Shown: positions 54,418-63,053, counted from the first letter of the stretch. The stretch: 64,000 bases of DNA from Palsa-892 sp035556215 (GCA_035556215.1 DATMFI010000027.1:183345-247344); one strand, 5' to 3'. Program-made: numbers and translations. The notes: generated by a model not told the origin, from the sequence alone.

Positions 54418-54450
54418 ATGCAACGGAAGAAGCACAAGGACGACTTCTAA
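54418..54450 (+). CDS. 10-codon mini-cistron upstream of cysNC (doubtful)
   Basis: ATG opens MQRKKHKDDF and its TAA shares one base with the cysNC ATG (TAATG). The preceding AAGCGCTC is a poor ribosome site, while AAGGA inside it serves cysNC. The sequence resembles the usual basic CysD C-terminus (MEKKKREGYF-like), so it may be a relic of cysD, the tail of a longer sulfotransferase, or a coupling leader. Coding status is unproven. Confidence 0.25.
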   Translation: MQRKKHKDDF

Positions 54451-56336
54451 TGCGCGATCCTGCAGCAACATTCCGCGCCGATAGCAAAACGCCGGGTGCC
54501 GGTTCCGGCCTGTTGCGTTTTGTTACCTGCGGGGCCTCGGGCGACGGCAAGTCGTCGCTGATCGAGCGGCTGCTGCGCGATCTCAATGTCACTCCTGTCG
54601 ATCCAACCGCGCTCAAGAATGAAACGAAGGCGCGCAGCGAAGAAAACGATCTTACCCGCTTGCTCGGCGAGCTAAAGGCTGCACACGAACCGCACCTTGT
54701 CACCGGCGCCGCTTATCGCCATTTCCGCACGTCTCGCCGCAGCTTCATCGAGGCCGATACCTCCACCGATGAACACTACACCCGCAATCTGGCAGCCTGC
54801 GCTGCGACATCGAATTTCACGGTGGTGCTCGTCGATGCGCGCAAGGGGTTACTGGAACAGACGCTGCGCCAATCGCAAATCGTATCGCTCTTTGGCATCC
54901 GTCATGTGGCGCTGGCGGTCAACAAGATGGATCTCGTGGAATACTCCGAAGAAGTCTTCCGCAGGATCGAACGCGATTACAGCGAGTTCGCGAAAGAACT
55001 CGGCTTGCAGAGCGCGGTCGCGATTCCGCTTTCGGCGCGTATCGGCGACAACGTAGTCCATCGCAGCAAGACGATGGATTGGTATCGCGGACCGACACTC
55101 ATCGAACGGCTCGAAACGGTCTCCTTGCCGGAAAACCGAGCGGCCTCCCCGTTCCGGCTGCCGCTGCAGTGGACCGGCCGTCATGATCTCGGTTTCCAGG
55201 GTTTTGCCGGCACCATCCGTGGCGGAAGCGTGAAGGTCGGCGACGTCGTGACGATCGCAGGCGCGGCTGCCGAGGCGAAGGTCACGCGGATCATCGACAG
55301 TTCCGGCGGCCAGGACAGCGCCAAAGCCGGCGATACAGTGATGCTCGCCTTTGACCGCGAGGTGAAGGCAAGTCCTGGCGACGTGATCTGCCCGCCTGAT
55401 GCTCAGCCTGCCGTGATCGATCAATTCGCCGCCAATATCCTGTGGCTTGGTCATGCTCCGATGATCTCGGGCCGTTCGTATTTATTGCAGGCAGGCGCCC
55501 GCAAGTTGCCTGCGGAAGTTACGTCGCTGCGCTATCGCATGGATATTCTCACCGGCGCGCATATCGCGGCAAAGACACTCAATTCCGACGAAATCGGTTT
55601 TTGCAATCTGGCGCTCGACGCGCAGATAGCGGTGGATGCCTTCGCCGATAATCGCGACACCGGCAGCTTTATCCTCATCGATCGCATAACAAACGAGACA
55701 ATCGGCGCCGGCACTATCACCTTCGCGTTACGGCGCGCCAGCAATATCCACCATCAGAAGCTCGCGGTTGACCGCAATGCGCGCAGCGCGATCAAAGGCC
55801 ACAAGCCGGTGGTGCTGTGGTTCACGGGTCTGTCGGGTTCAGGCAAGTCCACGCTCGCGAGCCTGCTCGAGCAAAAGCTCAACCTGATGGGCTGCCACAG
55901 CTATCTGATCGACGGCGACAACGTACGCGGCGGCCTCAACCGCGATCTCGGCTTTACCGAGACCGACCGCGTGGAGAACGTGCGACGCGTGCAGGAAGTC
56001 ACGCGGCTGTTTCTCGACGCCGGCTTGATCGTCCTCGTTTCGCTGATCTCGCCCTATCGGCAGGATCGCCAGCAGCTACGCGAGAAGGTCGCGGCGGGCG
56101 AATTCGTCGAAGTCTTCGTTGATGCGCCGATCGAGGTTTGCCGGCAGCGCGATCCGAAGGGACTTTATGCCAAGGCCGCGCGCGGAGAGCTGCGCAACTT
56201 TACCGGCGTGGATGCTCCCTATGAGGTGCCGGAAAATCCGGAGCTGCATCTCGACACGGCGGGCGGAACTCCCGAGCAGCTCGTCGAGCAAATTCTCGAA
56301 TATCTGAAAAGATCCGGGGTTTTGGTCTCTGCTTGA
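54450..56336 (+). CDS. cysNC: fused sulfate adenylyltransferase large subunit / APS kinase (CysNC)
   Basis: A 628-residue NodQ-type fusion. The N-terminal CysN GTPase has P-loop CGASGDGKSS (27-36) and NKMD (158-161). Its switch II motif, normally DTPGHEQYTRNM, reads DTSTDEHYTRNL (103-113), losing the Pro-Gly. OB-fold domains follow. The C-terminal APS kinase has GLSGSGKST (near 460), IDGDNVRGGLNRDLGF and SLISPYRQDR, all apparently intact. Together CysDN makes APS and CysC makes PAPS. CysD is not in the window, so the partner must lie elsewhere. It likely supplies PAPS to the upstream sulfotransferase. Confidence 0.9.
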   Translation: MRDPAATFRADSKTPGAGSGLLRFVTCGASGDGKSSLIERLLRDLNVTPVDPTALKNETKARSEENDLTRLLGELKAAHEPHLVTGAAYRHFRTSRRSFIEADTSTDEHYTRNLAACAATSNFTVVLVDARKGLLEQTLRQSQIVSLFGIRHVALAVNKMDLVEYSEEVFRRIERDYSEFAKELGLQSAVAIPLSARIGDNVVHRSKTMDWYRGPTLIERLETVSLPENRAASPFRLPLQWTGRHDLGFQGFAGTIRGGSVKVGDVVTIAGAAAEAKVTRIIDSSGGQDSAKAGDTVMLAFDREVKASPGDVICPPDAQPAVIDQFAANILWLGHAPMISGRSYLLQAGARKLPAEVTSLRYRMDILTGAHIAAKTLNSDEIGFCNLALDAQIAVDAFADNRDTGSFILIDRITNETIGAGTITFALRRASNIHHQKLAVDRNARSAIKGHKPVVLWFTGLSGSGKSTLASLLEQKLNLMGCHSYLIDGDNVRGGLNRDLGFTETDRVENVRRVQEVTRLFLDAGLIVLVSLISPYRQDRQQLREKVAAGEFVEVFVDAPIEVCRQRDPKGLYAKAARGELRNFTGVDAPYEVPENPELHLDTAGGTPEQLVEQILEYLKRSGVLVSA

Positions 56337-56402
56337 CGCTGTGCATGCGGTTCGGAACGAGCCGTTCGCGAGAGCAGCCAAGGCGCCAACCAGCTGGAAA
56401 GT

Positions 56403-56477
56403 TGGTGAGCCCGGATGGGATCGAACCATCGACACCGTGATTAAAAGTCACGTGCTCTACCACTGAGCTACGGGCCC
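56403..56477 (-). tRNA. tRNA-Lys (anticodon UUU)
   Basis: A 75-nt tRNA with encoded CCA. The acceptor GGGCCCG pairs with CGGGCTC (one G-U). The D-arm GCTCAGTGGTAGAGC, the anticodon arm GTGA-CTTTTAA-TCAC placing TTT in the loop, and T-arm GGTTCGATCC are all standard. It lies between cysNC and a small exported protein gene and is transcribed against both. Confidence 0.97.
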
Positions 56478-56679
56478 GCCGCGCAAACACCTACGGATCG
56501 TGCCGCGTCGCGTCAATAGCGCCTGGAAGAATGCATTTTGTCTGGGGATAGAGCGGCTTAAGCGATCTCTCTTTTCACTTCTTTCACTTCCCGCCGATCC
56601 CGCGCTCAACCGGCGCCGGCGAAACTGAACAATTCCGCCTCTCTGCCGTTGTTGTGACGGGGGCGCAACGGAGAAGCAC

Positions 56680-56919
56680 ATGAAAGCAACGATTGGATTG
56701 ATCGCGGGTGTACTGGTGATCTGCGGTGCGGCCGGCGCCGCGACAAGTGCGCTGGCCCAGCAAGGCGGCGGTGGCGGCGGCGGCAATACAACCCGGCCGA
56801 GCTACGACAATCCCCGCGCCTATGATCGCGATTCGAGCGGCAACGAAACTTACCGGTATCGTTCCTCACCGGATGAAATGCAGCGCGACCACGTCAAAAA
56901 ACCCAGACCCCGGACCTGA
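56680..56919 (+). CDS. small exported Gly/Arg-rich protein of unknown function
   Basis: A 79-residue protein. A signal peptide ends near SALAQQ and a run of seven glycines follows. The rest is a polar, disordered tail rich in Arg, Asp, Ser and Tyr ending in KKPRPRT. The family was not recognised. ATG has a GGAG site six bases upstream. It is convergent with the GntR regulator gene. Confidence 0.65.
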   Translation: MKATIGLIAGVLVICGAAGAATSALAQQGGGGGGGNTTRPSYDNPRAYDRDSSGNETYRYRSSPDEMQRDHVKKPRPRT

Positions 56920-56942
56920 TTTCAAATCGTAAAGGCGATCGG

Positions 56943-57740
56943 CTAGCTGCCGGCTTTGCCGATCGTCTTTCGATAAGAGCGGCGCGGGCCGCGCACGTTA
57001 TGCATCGTGGTGCCGCCTCGCCGCGCGAGCCAGGTGACAAACTGAATCTGGTCGCCGCGATAATGCAGCTTCTCGTAATCGACCGGACGATGTCCGTCCG
57101 AATAGGACGTGCGCTCGATCAGAAAGACCGGCTGCCGCTCGCGGATCTGCAACGCTTCGGCAACACTGGCATCGGCCAAGACCGACTCGAGACGATATTC
57201 GGCACCGATCAGCGGCACATCGCATTTCGTTTCGAGGATGGAGAAAATCGGCTCGGTTTCGAGATCTTCGGCAATGACCTTCTCGCCCAGTTCGCGCGGA
57301 AGATAGGTTTCATCGAACGAAAGCGGCATCTGATCGGCAAGGCGCACGCGCTGGATGCGAATCACGATCGTCTCGACGGGAATGGAAAGCTTGCGCGCGA
57401 CCACTTCGTCCGCCGCCACGATGCGATGATCGACGACAGTCGCCGTTGCGCTCCGGCCCAAGGACTGCATGTCCTCGACGAAGCTCGTCAGCTCCTTAAG
57501 CTCTTGCGTGATCTTTGGGCGGGTAATGAACTTGCCGTTGGTCCGGCTTTCGATGAAGCCGCGCTGCACAAGGTTCTGGATGGTGGTCCGGAGCGCACTG
57601 CGGCTCACGCCGAATTCCGCAATCAAGGAATCCTCGGGCGGGAGTTTGTGTCCAGGCATCAGGGCGCCGCTGGAAATGCGCTCGACAAGCGCATCTTCTA
57701 CATGGAGTGCGGACGTACGAAATTCGCTATCGGCCCTCAT
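56943..57740 (-). CDS. GntR family regulator with UTRA domain
   Basis: A 265-residue HutC-subfamily regulator. The winged helix is at residues 12-75: LPPEDSLIAEFGVSRSALRT, LVQRGFIESRTNGKFIT. It is joined to a UTRA ligand domain: RIQRVRLADQMPLSFDETYL, LIGAEYRLESV and QPVFLIERTSYSDGHRPVDYE. UTRA domains bind small metabolites that release DNA. It is divergent from the tartrate-dehydrogenase-type gene with a dyad between, so it probably controls that gene and itself. Confidence 0.92.
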   Translation of the reverse strand: MRADSEFRTSALHVEDALVERISSGALMPGHKLPPEDSLIAEFGVSRSALRTTIQNLVQRGFIESRTNGKFITRPKITQELKELTSFVEDMQSLGRSATATVVDHRIVAADEVVARKLSIPVETIVIRIQRVRLADQMPLSFDETYLPRELGEKVIAEDLETEPIFSILETKCDVPLIGAEYRLESVLADASVAEALQIRERQPVFLIERTSYSDGHRPVDYEKLHYRGDQIQFVTWLARRGGTTMHNVRGPRRSYRKTIGKAGS

Positions 57741-57777
57741 GAAGACATGGTGGCATTAGCCCTTTTCGCTGTCCAGA

Positions 57778-57817
57778 TTGGCCAAAACACAGGAACCGGC
57801 CTCCCTGTGCCGGCCAA
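57778..57817. promoter_or_regulatory. nested dyad between gntR-type regulator and dehydrogenase gene
   Basis: Two nested inverted repeats almost share a centre: TTGGCC...GGCCAA outside (57778-57783, 57812-57817) and CACAGG...CCTGTG inside (57788-57793, 57804-57809). It lies in the 168-bp divergent region and is a candidate operator for the GntR/UTRA protein. It does not match the HutC consensus GTNTANAC well. Confidence 0.45.
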
Positions 57818-57908
57818 CCGGGCATGATTAGGTTGCGAGAACGCGCCCGCCCCGATATCTCCATGCAGCCGGTACGCCGGCTCCCTTTTGGCTGTTCAGG
57901 ATCAAGAC

Positions 57909-58964
57909 ATGAAGACCTATCGCATCGCCGCAATCCCCGGAGACGGGATCGGCAAGGAAGTGCTGCCCGAAGGCATTCGGGTCATGGAAGCCGCCGGCAA
58001 GAAATTCGGCATTGCCTTCAAGTGGGATCACTTCCCGTGGAGCTGTGAATATTACAAGGAAACCGGCCACATGATGCCGGCTGACGGGCTGAAGCAGATC
58101 GGCAGCCATGATGCGATTTTCCTCGGCGCGGTCGGCTACCCGGGCGTGCCAGACCACGTTTCGCTATGGGGCTTGCTGATTCCGATCCGCCGTGAGTTCG
58201 ATCAGTATGCCAGCGTGCGGCCCGTCAAGCTGATGCCGGGCATCAAGTCGCCGCTCGCCGGACGCAAGATCGGTGATATCGATTTCATCGTCGTGCGCGA
58301 GAATACCGAGGGCGAATATTCGTCGGTGGGCGGCCGCAGCTATGCGGGCACCGATCGCGAAGTCGTGTTCCAGCAGGCGGTGTTCAGCCGCCACGGCACC
58401 GACCGCATCCTGAAATATGCGTTTGAGATCGCCAAGAATCGGCCGAAAAAGCACATCACCTCGGCCACCAAGTCGAACGGCATCTCGATCTCGATGCCGT
58501 ACTGGGATGAGCGCTTCAAGGCGATGAGCGACAAATATCCCGACATCAAGGCCGACCAGTATCACATCGATATCCTGACCGCGCATTTCGTGCAGAACCC
58601 GGATCGCTTCGATGTCGTCGTCGGCTCCAATTTGTTCGGCGACATTCTTTCCGATCTCGGGCCGGCCTGCACGGGTACGATCGCGATCGCGCCTTCGGCC
58701 AATCTAAATCCCGAGAAGAAATTCCCTTCGATGTTCGAGCCGGTGCACGGCTCGGCGCCCGATATTTTCGGCCGCAACATCTCGAACCCGATCGGTCAAA
58801 TCTGGTCCGGCGCGATGATGCTGAAGCATCTCGGGCACGAAGAAGCGGGTGATGCTGTTGTGCGCGCGATCGAAAAAGTCCTCGAAGCCGGCCCCCGTAC
58901 ACCCGATGCCGGCGGTCAGGCTTCAACACAAGATGTCGGTAAAGCGATCGCCGACGCGGTCTGA
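57909..58964 (+). CDS. tartrate dehydrogenase / D-malate dehydrogenase (decarboxylating)
   Basis: A 351-residue member of the isocitrate/isopropylmalate dehydrogenase family. IAAIPGDGIGKEVLPEG opens the fold; PIRREFDQYASVRPVK is the substrate loop; RENTEGEYSSVGGR and NLFGDILSDLGPA carry the metal ligands; EPVHGSAPDIFGRNISNPIGQ binds NAD. The WGLLIPIRR loop favours TtuC/DmlA-type tartrate or D-malate dehydrogenases over LeuB. ATG 57909 has AGGA seven bases upstream. The neighbouring GntR regulator and OprB porin suggest inducible organic-acid or sugar-acid use. Confidence 0.9.
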   Translation: MKTYRIAAIPGDGIGKEVLPEGIRVMEAAGKKFGIAFKWDHFPWSCEYYKETGHMMPADGLKQIGSHDAIFLGAVGYPGVPDHVSLWGLLIPIRREFDQYASVRPVKLMPGIKSPLAGRKIGDIDFIVVRENTEGEYSSVGGRSYAGTDREVVFQQAVFSRHGTDRILKYAFEIAKNRPKKHITSATKSNGISISMPYWDERFKAMSDKYPDIKADQYHIDILTAHFVQNPDRFDVVVGSNLFGDILSDLGPACTGTIAIAPSANLNPEKKFPSMFEPVHGSAPDIFGRNISNPIGQIWSGAMMLKHLGHEEAGDAVVRAIEKVLEAGPRTPDAGGQASTQDVGKAIADAV

Positions 58965-58999
58965 ACATCCGCTGCAACACATAAGAGAAGGCTTGATGA

Positions 59000-59033
59000 C
59001 AAGCGCTGCGAGCATTCGCAGCGCTTGTTTTTT
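59000..59033 (+). terminator. strong intrinsic terminator after dehydrogenase gene
   Basis: A perfect 12-bp stem CAAGCGCTGCGA / TCGCAGCGCTTG with a GCAT loop, followed by six T residues. It is 36 bp past the stop and separates this gene from the OprB gene. Confidence 0.95.
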
Positions 59034-59164
59034 GCGCGAGATTGCCTTCGCCCCTTGCTCTCGTGCACCAATCATGCGAGTTTCTAGTTGCAAATCATTT
59101 GCAACTAGCTTCTCCGCTAAATAGAGCGCAATTTCAATATATTAGCGGCAACCGGGGGCCGGTC

Positions 59165-60526
59165 GTGCCACAAATAAAGGCGAGCGCAGGTTTGCTGGCG
59201 ATCAGTCTTCTTGCGTTCACTGCATCCGCGTCCGCGGAAGAGGTCGATTTCGGCGCCGATGGCCTGCCCGTTCATTCGGTGGCGCGCGGTTTATTTGCGC
59301 AGAGCGATGTCAACAGCGCACGGCGCACGCTCGCCGAGCGGGGCATCACCTACAACATCTTCTGGGTGAATGACGTGCTCGCTAATGTCAGCGGCGGATT
59401 GAAGCGCGGCGCAATCGCACAGGGAAAATTCGACGGAGCGCTGTCGATCGACTTCGAAAAATTGGCGGGTTGGCAAGGCCTCAGCTTCTCTACAAATTTC
59501 TTCGCGATCTATAACACCGGCCGCATGCGCCGCGACTATATCGGCGGCATCAACACGATCGCGGAGATCGAAGCGGAGCCAACGGTACGCCTTTCGGAAT
59601 TGTGGTTTGAGCAGAAGCTTGCCGGCGACAAGGCAAGCATCCGCTTCGGCCAACTCACGGCGGACACGGAATTCTTCTATGCCGATGTCAGCAAGAGTTT
59701 TTTGCAAAGCGACTGGCCCACAATTACCGCCCTCAATCTGCCGAGCGGCGGCCCCGCCTACCCGCTCTCGACACCCGGCGCGCGGCTGAAAATCAATCCG
59801 AACGAGCAAGTTTCGCTCCTGTTCGCGATCTATAACGGCGATCCCAGCGGCGCTGGTTTTGGCGACAACGCGGAATCGAGAAATCGCTATGGTCTCAACT
59901 TTCGCGTCAACGATCCGCCGCTCGTGATGAGCGAGGCGCAATTCAAGACCAATCAGAAGAAAGAAGATGCCGGCCTGGCATCGACTGTTAAATTCGGCGG
60001 CTGGGGGCATTTCGGCAAGTTCGACGATCAGCGCTATGCCAATGACGGCCTGCTGCTGGCGGACCCTTTGAGCAGCCGTGTGCCGCTTCTGCATCGCGGC
60101 ACCTGGGGCGTCTATGCGACCGCGGAGCAGCAGCTCTACCGGCCCAGAGGCGGCGGCCCCGAGGACGGCATCAGCTTGTTCGGCCGCATTGCCTTCAGCC
60201 CGACCGACCGCAGCCCGATCAGCTTCTATGCCGATGGCGGCATCGTTTTCGACAAGATGATCGCGGCCCGCCCCAACGACAAATTCGGCGTCAGCGTGAT
60301 GTATGCGCGCTTCTCCGATCGCCTGCGGCAGTACGATCAGGACCTGATCGACTTCGGCACGCCCGGTTATGTCCGCGATTACGAGATGAATCTCGAGGTC
60401 AACTACCTCTGGCAGATCACGAACGGCTGGACGGTGCAGCCGGTCGTCACTTACGTGTGGCATCCGGGCGGCGAACCGGGCAAGCACGCGCTCGTCACCG
60501 GCGTACGCAGTATCTGGCGCTACTGA
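59165..60526 (+). CDS. OprB family carbohydrate-selective porin
   Basis: A 453-residue outer-membrane porin. A signal peptide ends near SASAEE. The OprB fold shows in LAGWQGLSFSTNFFAIYNTG, ASIRFGQLTADTEFFY, PSGGPAYPLSTPGARLKI and the C-terminal strand ending VTGVRSIWRY, where a terminal aromatic is required for barrel insertion. OprB proteins pass glucose and other sugars. The GTG at 59165 has GGGGGCC upstream. The stop overlaps the convergent tgt stop by 7 bases. Confidence 0.9.
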   Translation: MPQIKASAGLLAISLLAFTASASAEEVDFGADGLPVHSVARGLFAQSDVNSARRTLAERGITYNIFWVNDVLANVSGGLKRGAIAQGKFDGALSIDFEKLAGWQGLSFSTNFFAIYNTGRMRRDYIGGINTIAEIEAEPTVRLSELWFEQKLAGDKASIRFGQLTADTEFFYADVSKSFLQSDWPTITALNLPSGGPAYPLSTPGARLKINPNEQVSLLFAIYNGDPSGAGFGDNAESRNRYGLNFRVNDPPLVMSEAQFKTNQKKEDAGLASTVKFGGWGHFGKFDDQRYANDGLLLADPLSSRVPLLHRGTWGVYATAEQQLYRPRGGGPEDGISLFGRIAFSPTDRSPISFYADGGIVFDKMIAARPNDKFGVSVMYARFSDRLRQYDQDLIDFGTPGYVRDYEMNLEVNYLWQITNGWTVQPVVTYVWHPGGEPGKHALVTGVRSIWRY

Positions 60527-61644
60527 CGAGCTTCCCGCTTCCAGTTCTCGCGCGTTTCTGCGGCAAAATCTTTGAACCGCCCGTCGTTGATGGCCTGACG
60601 AATGCCTCGCATCAATTCCTGGTAGTAGGCGATGTTCGCCCAGGTCAGCAGCATCGCCCCCAGAATCTCGTTGGCCTTCACGAGGTGATGCAGATAGGCG
60701 CGCGAATAATCGCGCGCCGCAGGACAATTGCTTTCAGGGTTGATCGGCGCGGGGTCTTCGGCGTGGCGCGCATTCTTCAGGTTGAGTTTACCGAAGCGAG
60801 TATAGGCAAGCGCATGACGCCCTGCTCGCGTCGGCAGCACACAATCGAACATATCGACGCCGCGCTCGACCGCCGCGAGAATGTCGTCGGGCTCGCCGAC
60901 ACCCATCAGATAGCGCGGCCGATTGACCGGAAGTTCCGGCATCGTCTCCTCGATCGTCGCCAGCATCACATCCTGCGGCTCGCCGACCGCGAGGCCGCCA
61001 ATCGCGTAGCCGGGGAAAACCATATCGACGAGCGCGCGCGCCGACTCTTTGCGCAGCTTCGCATTGGTGCCGCCCTGCACGATTGCAAATAACGCGCGGC
61101 CGGGGCTCGCGCCTTCAAAGGCACGCTTGCAACGCTCCCCCCAGCGTAATGAGAGGCGCATGGCGCGCTCGACTTCGCTATCCTCTGCCGGGAGACGAAT
61201 GCATTCGTCAAGCTGCATCACGATATCGGAGCCGAGCAGATTTTGAATCTCGACGGCGCGTTCCGGCGTCAGTTCGAACTTGGCGCCGTCGAGATGCGAG
61301 CTGAAAGTGACGCCTTGCTCGTCGATCTTGCGGAGCTTTGAAAGCGACATCACCTGAAAGCCGCCGGAGTCGGTCAGGATCGGCCCGCGCCAGCCCATGA
61401 ACTTGTGCAGACCGCCAAGCCTGGCAATGCGCTCCGCGCCGGGCCGCAACATCAGGTGATAGGTGTTGCCGAGAATAATATCGGCGCCCGTCTGGCGGAC
61501 ATGATCGGCGAACATCGCCTTCACTGTCGCAGCGGTGCCGACCGGCATGAAGGCGGGCGTCCGGATCATGCCGCGCGGCGTCGTGATTTCGCCGCTGCGC
61601 GCCGCGCCGTCCCGGGCCAATACGTGAAATCCGAATGCTGACAT
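60520..61644 (-). CDS. tgt: queuine tRNA-ribosyltransferase (zinc motif missing)
   Basis: tRNA-guanine transglycosylase, 374 residues, exchanging G34 for preQ1. Seen: AFMPVGTAATVKA, the nucleophile region YAIGGLAVGEP, DSGGFQVMSL and MGVGEPDDILAAVERGVDMFDC with the catalytic Asp. The usual zinc site CxCxxC before SRAYLHHL is absent: the segment reads NCPAARDYSRAYLHHL with one Cys. ATG 61644 is the start; the longer frame lies in queA. It is 8 bp downstream of queA in the queuosine operon. Confidence 0.93.
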   Translation of the reverse strand: MSAFGFHVLARDGAARSGEITTPRGMIRTPAFMPVGTAATVKAMFADHVRQTGADIILGNTYHLMLRPGAERIARLGGLHKFMGWRGPILTDSGGFQVMSLSKLRKIDEQGVTFSSHLDGAKFELTPERAVEIQNLLGSDIVMQLDECIRLPAEDSEVERAMRLSLRWGERCKRAFEGASPGRALFAIVQGGTNAKLRKESARALVDMVFPGYAIGGLAVGEPQDVMLATIEETMPELPVNRPRYLMGVGEPDDILAAVERGVDMFDCVLPTRAGRHALAYTRFGKLNLKNARHAEDPAPINPESNCPAARDYSRAYLHHLVKANEILGAMLLTWANIAYYQELMRGIRQAINDGRFKDFAAETRENWKREARQ

Positions 61645-61652
61645 GCGCCTGC

Positions 61653-62738
61653 TTAGCGGGCGTGTGCGGGGAAAAGCAAGCAGGCGTCGCCGTAGGAGTA
61701 AAAGCGATACTCCCTGGCGATCGCATGGGCATAGGCGCGCTGCATGCACTCCAGACCGGAAAAGGCCGCGACCAGCATGAATAAGGTCGAGCGCGGCAGA
61801 TGGAAATTCGTCATCATCAGATCGACCGCCTTAAAGCGGTAGCCCGGCGTGATGAAGATCGAGGTTTCCCCGCGAAACGGCTGCAAAGTGCCGTCGTCCT
61901 GCGCAGCCGTTTCGATCAGGCGCAATGCCGTCGAGCCGACTGCAATAATCCGCCCGCCGGCTTTGCGCACCTTGTTCAGCGCTTCCGCTGTTTCCTTCGA
62001 TACCTCGCCCCATTCGGCGTGCATTTTATGGCCTTCGGTGTCGCCGCTCTTGACCGGCAGGAACGTGCCGGGGCCGACATGGAGCGTGACGCGGTGAAGG
62101 GAGATGCCGCTCGCGTCGAGCGCCGCAAGCATTTCGTTGGTGAAATGCAGCCCGGCTGTAGGCGCCGCGACCGAACCCTCGTGCTTGGCGAACATTGTCT
62201 GGTAGTCGTCGCGGTCGCGATCGTCGTCTTCCCGGCGCGCGGCGATGTAGGGCGGCAACGGCATATGGCCGAGCGCCTCGATCGCTTCTTCGAGAATGGG
62301 CCCGTGAAAGTCGAAGCGCAGCAGGATCTCGCCGCCCTCACCGATTTCCTCGACATGCGCGTCGAGCGAACCGAGCATGCAAACACGCGCCTCGTTGCCA
62401 AAGCGAATAAGATCCCCGGCCTGCAGGCGCTTCAGCGGCTTTGCCAGCGCACGCCAGGCATCGCCGCCTTCGCGTTTGATCAGCGTCGCTTCGACCTTGG
62501 CACGGGCATCCTCGCGGACGCGCTCGCCCATCAGACGCGCGGGAATGACTTTTGTGTCGTTGACAACCAGCGCGTCGCCCTTGCGCAACAGCTTTGAAAG
62601 ATCGCCGACTTTGCGGTCGGTAAGCTCTTTCGCCGCCCCCGGCTCGACGACCAGAAGTTTTGCCGCGTCACGCGGCGTCACCGGCCGAAGGGCAATCCGC
62701 TCGGGCGGCAGTTCGAAATCGAAAAGGTCTGTGCGCAA
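61653..62738 (-). CDS. queA: tRNA preQ1(34) S-adenosylmethionine ribosyltransferase-isomerase
   Basis: QueA, 361 residues, adding the ribosyl moiety of SAM to preQ1-tRNA to give epoxyqueuosine. Seen: FDFELPPERIALRP, VVNDTKVIPARLMG, EGSVAAPTAGLHFT, HVGPGTFLPV and FHLPRSTLFMLVAAF. Length is typical. It follows the cyclophilin genes and precedes tgt on the same strand. Confidence 0.97.
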   Translation of the reverse strand: MRTDLFDFELPPERIALRPVTPRDAAKLLVVEPGAAKELTDRKVGDLSKLLRKGDALVVNDTKVIPARLMGERVREDARAKVEATLIKREGGDAWRALAKPLKRLQAGDLIRFGNEARVCMLGSLDAHVEEIGEGGEILLRFDFHGPILEEAIEALGHMPLPPYIAARREDDDRDRDDYQTMFAKHEGSVAAPTAGLHFTNEMLAALDASGISLHRVTLHVGPGTFLPVKSGDTEGHKMHAEWGEVSKETAEALNKVRKAGGRIIAVGSTALRLIETAAQDDGTLQPFRGETSIFITPGYRFKAVDLMMTNFHLPRSTLFMLVAAFSGLECMQRAYAHAIAREYRFYSYGDACLLFPAHAR

Positions 62739-62813
62739 GTCTTCCGATCCTTTTACGATCCTTGCTCCCGCCGTGCTGCGCGTCTACAAGCGCGCCGCTG
62801 GGGAGATAAGCCA

Positions 62814-63053
62814 ATGTCATATATGACAAATTTGTTACGGACGATAACACTCGCGGGCACGTTTGTCTTTTGCATCGCGCTAACACCTAAGGCTAGTGCG
62901 CAGCCGCTGACGCCGGAGAAAATACAGGCCAAGCAGATGGCGGTCTCATCGCACGCCGCGCACAAACGCGCCTGCAAGGCGGACGCGAAAAAGCGCGGGC
63001 TTCATTTCAAGAAGCGCCGCGCCTTCATCAAGGACTGTATGGCGAAGAAGTAG
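62814..63053 (+). CDS. small exported PsiF-like protein
   Basis: A 79-residue exported protein on the opposite strand to its neighbours. A signal peptide ends near KASAQ. The mature part has HKRACKADAKKRGLHF, then KKRRAFIKDCM, closely following the PsiF repeat pattern (Cys...A-x-x-x-G...R-x-F...C). PsiF is phosphate-starvation-inducible in E. coli, with unknown function. Strongly basic. It is inserted between queA and ppiB, which are read the other way. Confidence 0.75.
   Translation: MSYMTNLLRTITLAGTFVFCIALTPKASAQPLTPEKIQAKQMAVSSHAAHKRACKADAKKRGLHFKKRRAFIKDCMAKK

Noticed and set aside
59291..60727. 478-aa minus-strand frame opposite the OprB gene
   Set aside because: The OprB frame has a signal peptide and porin strands; the antisense frame has none and overlaps tgt.
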